Shown: positions 9,465 through 18,010 of the stretch, piece after piece | Layout: every line of letters starts with the position of its first letter | Position numbering within the stretch: position 1 is the first letter of the stretch | From: Mesorhizobium sp. L2C084A000 | GTDB taxonomy: Bacteria; Pseudomonadota; Alphaproteobacteria; Rhizobiales; Rhizobiaceae | DNA: 64,000 nt | Direction: 5' to 3' | Assembly: GCF_000502875.1 (NCBI RefSeq) | Contig: NZ_AYWX01000001.1 | Location: forward strand, 758,505-822,504 | Position numbers and translations under genes: made by a program | The notes under the pieces: generated by a model | Seen by the model: only the letters and a program-made list of their open reading frames with translations | Databases searched by the model: none | What the model was told of the DNA's origin: nothing

Positions 9465-11932
9465 TGAGCGCCGATGACAAGACGCGAATATCGCCGCAAG
9501 TGGCCAACACCGCTGTCGGTACGCAGCTCAGCGGCATCTACGAACTTGACGAACGGATCGCATTCGGCGGCATGGGCGAGGTCTATCGCGGCCACAACAT
9601 CCAGACCGGCGACCATGTCGCGATCAAGATCGTGCTGCCCGAATTTGCCCGTGACCAGACGATCTTGTCCTTGTTCCGCAAGGAGGCCTCGATCCTCAAC
9701 CACCTGTCGCATGATGCGGTCGTGCGATACCACGTCTTCACCATCGATCCCGGGATCGGCCGTCCCTACCTTGCCATGGAATTCGTCGACGGCGAGTCGC
9801 TGTACGACATCATGCGACGTGGTCCGATGCCGACGGATGAGGTGCGCAAGCTCTGCCATCGCCTCGCATCCGGCCTGAGCGCCGTGCATCAAGCGGGAGC
9901 AATCCATCGCGACCTCTCGCCGGACAATATCATCCTGCCGGGGGGCCGGGTCGACCGCGCAAAGATCATCGATTTCGGTATAGCGCGATCGGCGACCGTG
10001 GGCGGGGAGACACTGATCGGCGGGAAGTTCGCGGGAAAGTACAACTACGTTTCGCCCGAACAGCTCGGGCTGTACAGCGGCGACGTCAGTGAACAGTCCG
10101 ACATTTACAGCCTTGGGCTGGTGCTGGCTGCCGCTCTGCGCGGGAAACCGATCGACATGAGCGGATCGCAGTTCGAGATCATCGAAAAGCGCCGGGCCGT
10201 GCCTGACCTCTCTGATATCGACGACGATTTTCGTGACATTGTCGAAGCCATGCTGCAACCGGATCCGCGAGACCGGCCGGTCAGCATGGCTGATATCGCC
10301 AGGATGACGCGTGGCGAAGACGAAGGAACAACGCCGCCGACGTCCATCACACCCCGCAACCGGCCAGCCGGGCAAACCCTTACTCCTGATCCCAAGGGCG
10401 GCCAGGCATCCAATGTCGCGGGACGCAACGCGCCGACGGCAACGGGCCCGGGCGAGCAGCGCTTCGTCCCGCATGTCCGGCCCGCGCATTTGTCCGAACC
10501 GCTGCCTTCGCCGGTCGCCGGCCCTCCGCGCGCGGTCACTGCGGATATGCCCAAGAAATCCACAAAGACCCCAACTATCGCGATCGCTGCCCTGGCGACA
10601 CTAGCTGTCGCCTCAGGCGCGGGCCTGTATCTGAGCGGCTTCATGACGCCGGCAACGCCGATTGCCGGCAAGACATCGCTTTCCGCGCCCGAACCGTCAA
10701 AGCCTACACCGGAAACTTCGGCGCCGACCCTCACGGACAAAGTCGCGAACGCCCCTGAGCCGGCAAAGCCAGTTCCGCCCGTGCAGCCGGAGGCCAGCGT
10801 ACCGCCGGCTGAAAACCAGCCAGATGCCTCGGCGGCTCAAAAGCCGCAGCCGGCCAAGCCCGCCGAACTCCCTTCGCAGACCGAGGAATCTGAGAAACCG
10901 CCGGCAATGGAAGCGCAACCGCAAACAGAGGCGGGCGTGCCGCCGGCTGGAAGCCAGGCAGATGCCAAGGCAGTGCAAACGCCGGAGCCGGCCAAGCCCA
11001 CTGTCCCCGCGCAAACCGCGGGCCCCCCGGAGTCATCGGCAACGGACGCGCAGCAGCCATCCGAAAAGACACCGCCGGCCCAGCCAGAGTTTGTGGAGAG
11101 CCCAAAGCCCAAACCGGAGCCGCAGATCAGCCAGCCGGCAGAACCCAAGGTTGCCGGGCCGGCGCCCAAACCCACTGCAAGCCAGACGGATGCCGCGAAC
11201 GCCGAGAGCCAAAAGACTGTGCCACCGGCGGCCAAGCAGCCGGACCAACCTGTCGTCGCGTTGAACGTACCCAAACCGGCCATTCCTCCGGCCGTGGACG
11301 ACATCGCGCAACGAGTCTCCTGGGTTCGCGACTTCGGCGGCGGCGACTGTTTCTATGCGACCATGAATTCGCCAACCGACACCGCAGCCGCGATCGAAGG
11401 ATTTGGAACAGCGGTCCAGCCATTCGAACGCATGCTGGGCGATTTCCAGGCGAAATTCCATGTGGAGCCCGACATCAGCGTCCGCCTCATTGAGCCGAGC
11501 CAGTGCGAAGTCACCAATTTTCTGCGCTTTCTGGGACAGACCGCGGCCGACAAGCCGCAGCTTGTTCTCGACCGGACGTCGGTGCCGAACGGTACGCCGA
11601 TCAGCGGCACGCTGGTGACGCGTGGCGGGCTCATTTCCAGCGTGTTGCTGATCGATCACAAGGGCATGGTGTTTAATCTCGACGATCGCATCGTCGCACA
11701 GTCGGACAAAGCCACCTTCAGCATCCCGATTGGCCTCGGCGCCGCCGACAAGGCCGCTGGAAAGGCCGTGCCGCAGATCATAATGGTGATCACGGGACCC
11801 CAGGATATTGAGGCGGCCGCATTCTCGGCGCCGACGCCAGCCTCGGCGCTGCTACCCAAAATTCTCGAGGAAATCGAGACCAACGGATCTCAGTTCTCAG
11901 CCACTGCCAAGTATTTCCGGCTCGGCGGATAG
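9464..11932 (+). CDS. ppkA: Membrane serine/threonine kinase PpkA with Pro-rich linker and periplasmic domain
   Basis: 822 residues. The N-terminal kinase domain (about 20-280) has the Gly loop FGGMGEVYRG, Lys55 in VAIKIV, catalytic loop HRDLSPDN (His148, Asp150, Asn155), DFG with Asp170, and SPEQ in place of APE, so it should be active. A membrane helix lies at about 369-392. Then comes a roughly 200-residue linker rich in Pro, Ala, Glu and Lys with two imperfect copies of a repeat containing EPAKP and VPPA. The C-terminal 200 residues (from WVRDFGGGDCFYAT) are presumably periplasmic and may sense an envelope signal. In T6SS PpkA phosphorylates FHA/TssL. It overlaps pppA by one base. Confidence 0.9.
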   Translation: MSADDKTRISPQVANTAVGTQLSGIYELDERIAFGGMGEVYRGHNIQTGDHVAIKIVLPEFARDQTILSLFRKEASILNHLSHDAVVRYHVFTIDPGIGRPYLAMEFVDGESLYDIMRRGPMPTDEVRKLCHRLASGLSAVHQAGAIHRDLSPDNIILPGGRVDRAKIIDFGIARSATVGGETLIGGKFAGKYNYVSPEQLGLYSGDVSEQSDIYSLGLVLAAALRGKPIDMSGSQFEIIEKRRAVPDLSDIDDDFRDIVEAMLQPDPRDRPVSMADIARMTRGEDEGTTPPTSITPRNRPAGQTLTPDPKGGQASNVAGRNAPTATGPGEQRFVPHVRPAHLSEPLPSPVAGPPRAVTADMPKKSTKTPTIAIAALATLAVASGAGLYLSGFMTPATPIAGKTSLSAPEPSKPTPETSAPTLTDKVANAPEPAKPVPPVQPEASVPPAENQPDASAAQKPQPAKPAELPSQTEESEKPPAMEAQPQTEAGVPPAGSQADAKAVQTPEPAKPTVPAQTAGPPESSATDAQQPSEKTPPAQPEFVESPKPKPEPQISQPAEPKVAGPAPKPTASQTDAANAESQKTVPPAAKQPDQPVVALNVPKPAIPPAVDDIAQRVSWVRDFGGGDCFYATMNSPTDTAAAIEGFGTAVQPFERMLGDFQAKFHVEPDISVRLIEPSQCEVTNFLRFLGQTAADKPQLVLDRTSVPNGTPISGTLVTRGGLISSVLLIDHKGMVFNLDDRIVAQSDKATFSIPIGLGAADKAAGKAVPQIIMVITGPQDIEAAAFSAPTPASALLPKILEEIETNGSQFSATAKYFRLGG

Positions 11933-12037
11933 CATGGGCGCCCGATGGAACGCTGCTCGTGTTTGCCCCACTCGTCTGCCGACCTGCCCATAAAGCAGTG
12001 TGAACCGGTTCGCGCCCTGCTCGCCTTGGCGGGCCAC

Positions 12038-12448
12038 ATGAAGCTTGCGGTCATCGCGGGCGCCGCGCTGCTGGCTGTGCTGTCATCCGGCGAAGCGCGA
12101 GCCGAATTCACGGTCTGCAATCAGACACTCGACGTCGTCAATCTCGCAGTCGGCCAGAAGGTCGACAATGCCGATCAGACAGACGGCTGGTGGACCATCG
12201 GCGCCAATCAGTGCGTGAATGTCATTCGCGAGGAACTGACCAACCGCTACATCTACATCTACGCAACGGACGTCTTCGGCCACGCGATCCTGACGGGATC
12301 GACCGAAATGTGCATCGAGCGAAGGCGTTTCTCGACCCGCGGCATCGACGAATGCTGGCAACGCGGCCATATCGCGGCGCAATTTCTCGAAGTCGATACG
12401 CTCGAACAGGCGCGGTGGACGTTCTTCCTGACCGGAAACAGCCCGTGA
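12038..12448 (+). CDS. Secreted DUF1036-family protein
   Basis: 136 residues from the ATG at 12038; the frame is open further upstream, but this ATG gives a clean signal peptide (MKLAVIAGAALLAVLSSGEA, cleavage after ARA). The mature part matches DUF1036: FTVCNQTLDVVNLAVGQK, then GWWTIGANQCVNV and NRYIYIYATDVFG. The biochemical role of DUF1036 is unknown to me. Four Cys residues in the exported part could form disulfides. Its stop overlaps the GTG start of the following hydrolase (GTGA), so the two are translated together and both lie directly after ppkA. A T6SS-linked envelope function is therefore inferred from context only. Confidence 0.82.
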   Translation: MKLAVIAGAALLAVLSSGEARAEFTVCNQTLDVVNLAVGQKVDNADQTDGWWTIGANQCVNVIREELTNRYIYIYATDVFGHAILTGSTEMCIERRRFSTRGIDECWQRGHIAAQFLEVDTLEQARWTFFLTGNSP

Positions 12449-14814
12449 CGCACACTATCGACACGAGCTTCAGGCAGAAGAAGCAGGCGCGCCTTGCGCT
12501 TCGCAGACGCAGGCTCTGGCGCCGGCTGCTTGCCGGTCTTGCCGCGATCATCATGCTGTCGATCGCCGTGGGCTTCTACCTCACCGCCGATTATTGGTCG
12601 TTCGGCGACGAAGACGAAGAGCTTCACGCGGTCGAAGGGGTGGACGACGTGCCGGCCGATGCATCGGTCTATGTGCCTGCCATTATCGACCTTGCCGGGG
12701 ACCCGATGTGGATCACCCTTGCCCCCGACGCCGACGCCACGTCGAGGGGCCGTTCGATCGCGAAGCCGGCGGATCTCGATCAGGCCGGGATTTCTCCGCA
12801 GATCGAAATCCTGTCGGATGTGATGCTCAGCGCCAGCGAAAAATTCATGACGACGATACCGTCGACGCAGGAAGACTTCGCATTCTTCCAGGCGCAACGG
12901 CAGACCGCCCCGCCGCCGTCCAACGATCTGCAGGACGATCTTCAGCCGCCGGCGGGGGATCTGCAGAACGATCTTCAGCCCTCGCCTGCCCCCAACGAGG
13001 CTCCGGCTGCTTCGGGGCAGCAGATGGGCACCGACGATCCCGAAGCCGGCTGGGGTGAAACAATCGATGCAGGCGAAGCAGCCCTGCCCGCATTCCAGAA
13101 GACACAGATCGAAAACAACACGAGTGTCGCAACCGTCACGAATGAGTATCAGCGGTTCGAGGCGACCGAAGACACGTTCGTGAAAATCCTCAACGACCGC
13201 AGCCTGGACAGCGTTGCGCTCGATGCGCATTTCTCCGTCGAGGACGCCAGGCGGGCGGGCGAAGCGCTGAAGGCGCTTTTCAACCGGGAAGGCCTGGAAC
13301 CGGGTTATGTCGTCGCCATGCGTGGTTTCAGGCCGACGCGCGAGACGACAACAATGTCGCTCATGCAGGTGTCGATCTACGCCAAGAGCGTCTTTGTCGG
13401 CACGCTGACGCGCAACGCCGCGGGTGCATTCGTATCGGGTGTCGATCCCTGGGTCCGCGAAGATCTGTTCAACTATTCGGGTGCACCGGAAGAAGGCACG
13501 CACAAGCGGCAATATCGCCTGCTCGACGCAATCTATTCGACGGCGGCGCGCAACAAAGTTCCGACCGGCGTGATCGGCGAAGCGATCATGTACCTATCGA
13601 GAGGACGGGACCTGGACGCCTTCGCCAGCGAGGACCAGCGCCTTGTCCTGATCTATTCACAAACGCCGCGCGGCAAGGGCGAGACCGACGGACGCGTGCT
13701 GTATGTCGGCGTGCAGGGTGCTGAAAAGAGCTTCGAATGCTTCGTCTTCCAGCAGAGCGACGGTCAGTTTGCATGCGTTACCGGCGACGATCAGATCCGC
13801 TCGCTGACGGTCATCAACGGCATGGTCACGCCGGTCAACGGGGTCATGACGTCCACCTTCGGTCCACGCAAGCACCCAATTCTGGGCGTGGTTCGCATCC
13901 ACAAGGGCGTCGATTGGGCGGCTCCGGTGGGTACGCCGATCGCGGCCGCTTTCGACGGCGAGGTCACCTTCCAGGGCGACGGCGGCGGTTATGGCAACCT
14001 GGTGAAGATTGCGCATGCCAACGGACGCGAGACGCGCTACGCGCATATGCAGAAATTCGCGATAGCAAGCGGTGTCGGCACAAAGGTGAAGGCCGGCGAC
14101 ATCATTGGCTATATCGGCACCACCGGCCTGTCGACCGGGCCGCATCTGCATTTCGAACTCTATCAGAATGGCGGGGCGATCGACCCGCTGGGCACGGTGA
14201 CCGCCGCGGTCGCAACGAGCGATCCTGCTGTCGAAACACTGACCGACCGTATCGTTCATGTCGAAAGTGGTGGCAGCGCCCGCGCCAAGAACCCGCTTTC
14301 TTCAGCAACCGGTGCCGGCCAATTCATATCGAAGACCTGGATCAGGATGATGAACACCTACCGTCCCGAACTGGCGCGCACACTTTCAAATGCGGATCTC
14401 CTTGCTCTGCGCTACGACTACACGATCTCGCGCGAGATGGTGCGCAATCTTGCGCGCGAGGGTGAAGCCTATCTTCGGGCGCGAGGCCACCAGATCACAG
14501 CCGGCCGGCTCTATCTCTGCCATTTCCTGGGCATGGAAGGCGCCCATCAGGTATTGTCGGCGTCGAGTTCGGCGCAATTGAGCGCCGTGCTCGGGTCGGC
14601 CGTCATTCAGGCCAACCCGTTCCTCACCGGCAAGACCGCCGGCTATGTCGTGGACTGGGCCGAAAGGAAAATGGGCCGAAAGCTCAGCCCCGCGGGGACC
14701 GGCGCAGGCCAACCGGTATCGACCACGACGGAAGTGCGCCAGACGTCGCCAGAGTTCGAAGAATACAAGCAAGCCATCACGGCCGTCATAAGCTCGCTTC
14801 AGAATACCCTTTGA
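12445..14814 (+). CDS. Membrane-anchored peptidoglycan hydrolase: M23 metallopeptidase plus lysozyme-like domain
   Basis: 789 residues from the GTG at 12445, overlapping the DUF1036 stop. A basic N-terminus and one membrane helix (about 32-53) place the rest in the periplasm. Residues about 460-590 form an M23 (LytM) endopeptidase domain with HKGVD (His486, Asp490) and HLHF (His567, His569), a full set of zinc ligands. From about 600 there is a lysozyme/SLT-like stretch with Glu607 in HVESGG and TGAGQF as the second motif, so both peptide and glycan strands may be cut. Between 55 and 450 is a long linker with NDLQ-type repeats and an LysM/opacity-like region I do not recognise. Lying in the T6SS operon, it may open the wall for the apparatus; an effector role is less likely because of the anchor. 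Confidence 0.85.
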   Translation: MTHTIDTSFRQKKQARLALRRRRLWRRLLAGLAAIIMLSIAVGFYLTADYWSFGDEDEELHAVEGVDDVPADASVYVPAIIDLAGDPMWITLAPDADATSRGRSIAKPADLDQAGISPQIEILSDVMLSASEKFMTTIPSTQEDFAFFQAQRQTAPPPSNDLQDDLQPPAGDLQNDLQPSPAPNEAPAASGQQMGTDDPEAGWGETIDAGEAALPAFQKTQIENNTSVATVTNEYQRFEATEDTFVKILNDRSLDSVALDAHFSVEDARRAGEALKALFNREGLEPGYVVAMRGFRPTRETTTMSLMQVSIYAKSVFVGTLTRNAAGAFVSGVDPWVREDLFNYSGAPEEGTHKRQYRLLDAIYSTAARNKVPTGVIGEAIMYLSRGRDLDAFASEDQRLVLIYSQTPRGKGETDGRVLYVGVQGAEKSFECFVFQQSDGQFACVTGDDQIRSLTVINGMVTPVNGVMTSTFGPRKHPILGVVRIHKGVDWAAPVGTPIAAAFDGEVTFQGDGGGYGNLVKIAHANGRETRYAHMQKFAIASGVGTKVKAGDIIGYIGTTGLSTGPHLHFELYQNGGAIDPLGTVTAAVATSDPAVETLTDRIVHVESGGSARAKNPLSSATGAGQFISKTWIRMMNTYRPELARTLSNADLLALRYDYTISREMVRNLAREGEAYLRARGHQITAGRLYLCHFLGMEGAHQVLSASSSAQLSAVLGSAVIQANPFLTGKTAGYVVDWAERKMGRKLSPAGTGAGQPVSTTTEVRQTSPEFEEYKQAITAVISSLQNTL

Positions 14815-14851
14815 ACCTGCCCTCGCGGTTCATGAGTTCACCGTCAGACCA

Positions 14852-14880
14852 TTGGTGTTCCGGCTGCAAAGTGTTACTAT
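14852..14880 (+). promoter_or_regulatory. Predicted sigma70-type promoter for the first caspase gene
   Basis: TTGGTG at 14852-14857 and TACTAT at 14875-14880 are separated by exactly 17 bases, in the 216-base gap after the hydrolase gene. A transcript from here would have a leader of about 145 bases before the ATG at 15031. Only sequence similarity supports this. Confidence 0.35.
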
Positions 14881-15030
14881 GGACAACTTTTTTCGGGTCC
14901 TTTGTGAACCAAGACCGTGGTCAGGATCACATACGCCCAAGAGCCATTTTGGCATAAGCGACATTGTCGCTGACGAAATTGAGCATGCGCAGACATCAAC
15001 AGTGCGCCCTGCTGGGCGGAGGGCTGGTCC

Positions 15031-16644
15031 ATGAAAGCGTTCATCGTATTTCTGAGCGGATTTCTCCTTTTTATCCTTGCCGCGTTCAGCGCTGAGGCAG
15101 CCGCGCCCGACGCCAAGCGCGTCGCACTGGTCATCGGCAACAGCAAGTATGTTCATGCTGTCGCTTTGCCCAACCCCGCCAACGACGCGCACCTCATCGC
15201 CTCCACGCTGCGCAATGCCGGCTTCGAGGTGATCGAGGGGATGGATCAGGACAATGCCGGCATGCACAGCCTCATCAGCCGGTTCACAGAGCAGTCTTAC
15301 GATGCCGACCTCGCCGTCATCTTTTATGCCGGGCACGGCATGCAGGTCGACGGCAAGAATTTCCTGATACCGGTCGACGCCGAGTTGACGTCGCCGGCCT
15401 ATCTCAAGACCCGCACCATTCAGGTCGAAGACTTCCTGGCGGCGCTGCCGCCTGATCCGGCGGTCGGCGTCATCATACTCGATGCCTGCCGCGACAATCC
15501 ACTCGCCAGGACGTTGGCCGCCTCGCTGCCGAAGTCGCGTTCGTTGGGGTCCGGTCTGGCACCGATCGAAGCAAGATCGGACGGCGTAGGCACGGGCGGC
15601 ATCCTGATCGCCTATGCAACGGATCCGGGCGCCATCGCTTTCGACGGCAACGGCGTCAACAGCCCTTACTCCACGGCGCTCGCCAGGCACCTGACCGAAC
15701 CCGGCATTGAGATCCAGAGCGCGCTGACGCGCGTGCGCGGCGAAGTGACCGAGACGACGCAAGGTCGCCAGAGGCCTTGGCACAACGCGTCGCTGGGGCG
15801 CGAGGTCTTCATTGGAAAACCCGTTGTCGTGGCGGCGCCTGAAGCACAGCCTGCCAATGCCGGGGCGGCAACCGCCCCCACGCTGGTGGTTGGTGACCCG
15901 CCTTCCTGGGAAGTCGAGCAGCGGCTCTGGGATGAAGCCTCCAAGCGCAACTCGGTGCCGTTCTACGAGGCCTATCTCGAGCAGTTCCCAAACGGCCGCT
16001 TCGCCACGGTGGCGCGGCTGAACATCGACGAATTGAACGACCCGGAAGCCCAGAACCGGCAGGTCGCGGCACTCGATACGGACCAGGCGAACGCCAGTTC
16101 CGGCTCCGCAGTGCGCACCTCGGTCGGCGTCCCCGACGAGGTGAAGCAAACACCGGGCACCGAGTTGACGGAAAATGCCATTGGCCTCGACCGCCAGGGT
16201 CGCATCGACTTGCAATTGCGCATCGAAGCGTTGGGCAACGAGCTTGGCCGCGTCGACGGAAACATAGGCCCACAGACCCGCCAGGCGATCGGTATCTGGC
16301 AGGTGGAGAACGGCCTGCCGCAGACCAGCTATCTGACACGCGAGCAACTTGCATTCCTCGTGATCCAGACTGATCCGATGATGGAAACCGTGCGCGCCAG
16401 ATATGCTGCCGATCAGGCCCGTGCGACGCAGCCGAAAAAACAGGTGGTAAAGAAGGTCCGCACGCAGAGACCGGTGGCACAGAAACCCCGCAAACAACAG
16501 CAGGTCGTTCAGAAGCGGCGCAACCGGGACACAGTGGTGCGGCAGGATGATGATCTTCCGCCGCCCCGGGATAACAACGACTTCCTCACCAAGGCGCTGA
16601 TCTTCGGCACCGGTGTGGCTGTGGGCGGCGTGCTCAAGAACTGA
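15031..16644 (+). CDS. Exported caspase-fold (C14) protein with peptidoglycan-binding domain
   Basis: 537 residues; GGAGG lies about 10 bases before the ATG. A signal peptide (residues 1-24, ending AEAAA) is followed by a caspase domain (about 29-265) starting KRVALVIGNSKY, with catalytic His102 in YAGHG and Cys153 in LDACRDN. A linker is followed at about 385-445 by a PG_binding_1-like segment (GRVDGNIGPQTRQAIGIWQ, then TSYLTREQL). The tail is basic and Gln-rich, ending in a short hydrophobic stretch. Family knowledge: bacterial metacaspase-like proteases cut after Arg/Lys or act in signalling; targets here are unknown. Export and wall binding point to the periplasm. It stands on the plus strand after the T6SS genes and faces an OmpA-like gene. 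Confidence 0.88.
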   Translation: MKAFIVFLSGFLLFILAAFSAEAAAPDAKRVALVIGNSKYVHAVALPNPANDAHLIASTLRNAGFEVIEGMDQDNAGMHSLISRFTEQSYDADLAVIFYAGHGMQVDGKNFLIPVDAELTSPAYLKTRTIQVEDFLAALPPDPAVGVIILDACRDNPLARTLAASLPKSRSLGSGLAPIEARSDGVGTGGILIAYATDPGAIAFDGNGVNSPYSTALARHLTEPGIEIQSALTRVRGEVTETTQGRQRPWHNASLGREVFIGKPVVVAAPEAQPANAGAATAPTLVVGDPPSWEVEQRLWDEASKRNSVPFYEAYLEQFPNGRFATVARLNIDELNDPEAQNRQVAALDTDQANASSGSAVRTSVGVPDEVKQTPGTELTENAIGLDRQGRIDLQLRIEALGNELGRVDGNIGPQTRQAIGIWQVENGLPQTSYLTREQLAFLVIQTDPMMETVRARYAADQARATQPKKQVVKKVRTQRPVAQKPRKQQQVVQKRRNRDTVVRQDDDLPPPRDNNDFLTKALIFGTGVAVGGVLKN

Positions 16645-16681
16645 CCGCCGGCGTTCCTGGAACAGTGGCACGCGGTAGGTG

Positions 16682-17219
16682 CTATTGCGTCTTTATCCGC
16701 ATTTCCACGCGGCGGTTAGCCGGATCGTACGGGTTGGGGCTGCGCGGATTCTTTTCGCCCATGCCGATCGGGTTGATGCGGGCGGCCTCGACACCATTGG
16801 CCGTCAGGAAGGCTGCCACCGATTGCGCTCGCCGTTGCGACAGGCCCTCGTTGTAGTGGACCGTGCCGGTGGCATCGGTGTAGCCTTCGACAACGAAGTT
16901 GAATGTGCTCAGCCGCCTGTCCTTCAGGGCCTTGGCGAACTCGTCGAGTTCACTGCGCGCTGTCGCGTCGAGTTCGGCCGAATCCAACCCGAAATTGATC
17001 AGCATATCGAGGCTGGATTTTTCGGCCGGCGCGTCTTTTGCCTTGGTCTTGCTCTTGCACTCTTCCTCGGTTCCTACACAAATTCCTCGCGACTTGCCGA
17101 GGTCGGCGGCGCCGGCAAAAAAACTTCACGATGTCTTCTGATTTCTGAACAGGGTCGGCGGAAGCGTGAGTCGAGAAAAACACGACTGCCAACACCAAGG
17201 CTGAACTGCCCCACTGCAT
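16682..17219 (-). pseudogene. OmpA-family envelope protein, reading frame broken at an A7/T7 homopolymer
   Basis: The ATG at 17219 begins a signal peptide (MQWGSSALVLAVVFFSTHAS) followed by ADPVQKSEDIVKFF. At the run of seven A at 17117-17123 (seven T in the mRNA sense) the frame shifts. With six bases it would continue FFAGAADLGKSRG straight into the OmpA domain ending at 16682 (INFGLDSAEL, VEGYTDATGTVHYNEGLSQR, NRRVEMRI). So the intact product would be about 178 residues: a secreted, possibly peptidoglycan-binding OmpA-like protein. The break may be a sequencing or assembly error, a true mutation, or a slippery site corrected by transcriptional or ribosomal slippage. It converges on the first caspase gene with a 37-base gap. 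Confidence 0.8.
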
Positions 17220-17410
17220 AGCGGTTACTCCTGTTTGAGCATCCGATTTCGATGGTGGTGATCATACCAAATTCCGGGGCAATTGTCTGTCGATAAACGC
17301 CAGGGGATGCGGCGGTGCCGGCAGTTGTTGCAGCGTCACCGGTTGAGACTTGACCCGCGCCGCGCCTGGGGCTTGAGTGGTTGGAGCTTCTCGATGAAGG
17401 CGTGGCGGTC

Positions 17411-18010
17411 ATGGCCAATGAGCTCCGATTCAAAACGGCACAGGATCTCTTCATGGCTTGTCCCGCTATTGCCCGGGACATGAGAGCCCTTCCAACCGAA
17501 CAGCAATCGATCGAGTTTTGCCGCGACCTGCTCGCCGGGCGCGTTCCCGAAGAGGCGATCACGTTCTGTGCCTACCTGCTTCCCGACCGGGCTGCGGTCT
17601 GGTGGGCGCATGAATGCCTGAGCCATCTGAGCGAGTTGCTCGATGGAACTGATCACGAGTTGCTCGCCTATGTTCGCGACTGGGTCGGTGAACCGGACAG
17701 CCATCGCCCCGCGGTGAGCCAGGCAGAGGCAACGCCGCCAACAACGCCGGGAGCCTGGATTGCCCGGGCGGCGGGATGGCGTGACAATGGTTCCTTTATT
17801 GTCGGATCTGTTGTCGGCGCAGAAGCACCATCGGCCTTGCAGCCGTTTCCTGCCGCCCATGCAATCAATGCGGGTGTTCTGGCCGGGCTGGCGCGTGTCG
17901 CACTGGTGGACCGCTTTGCCGTTCTTTCCGCGTTTGTCGAAATGGGCATCCAGATGGCCGAGATCGAGGCCCTGCGCCAATCGGCGGATGCTTACTTGCA
18001 GCCACCTTGA
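17411..18010 (+). CDS. Uncharacterised protein, DUF6931-like, between envelope genes
   Basis: 199 residues from the ATG at 17411, with GAAGG about 11 bases upstream; a TTG at 17381 would add ten residues. No signal peptide or membrane helix is seen. The N-terminal part is acidic and helical (FCRDLLAGRVPEEAITFCAY, then LPDRAAVWWAHECL), and the C-terminal part contains SFIVGSVVGAEAPSALQPFP. The text resembles what I remember of DUF6931, a family I associate with T6SS or FHA-containing neighbourhoods, but I cannot verify that. The last 19 bases overlap the 3' end of the convergent caspase gene. Function unknown; a cytoplasmic partner of the T6SS or caspase system is only a guess. Confidence 0.7.
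   Translation: MANELRFKTAQDLFMACPAIARDMRALPTEQQSIEFCRDLLAGRVPEEAITFCAYLLPDRAAVWWAHECLSHLSELLDGTDHELLAYVRDWVGEPDSHRPAVSQAEATPPTTPGAWIARAAGWRDNGSFIVGSVVGAEAPSALQPFPAAHAINAGVLAGLARVALVDRFAVLSAFVEMGIQMAEIEALRQSADAYLQPP

Noticed and set aside
14830..16671. 613-codon open frame on the minus strand
   Set aside because: It lies opposite the first caspase gene, which has signal peptide and catalytic motifs; the minus reading is a high-GC shadow.
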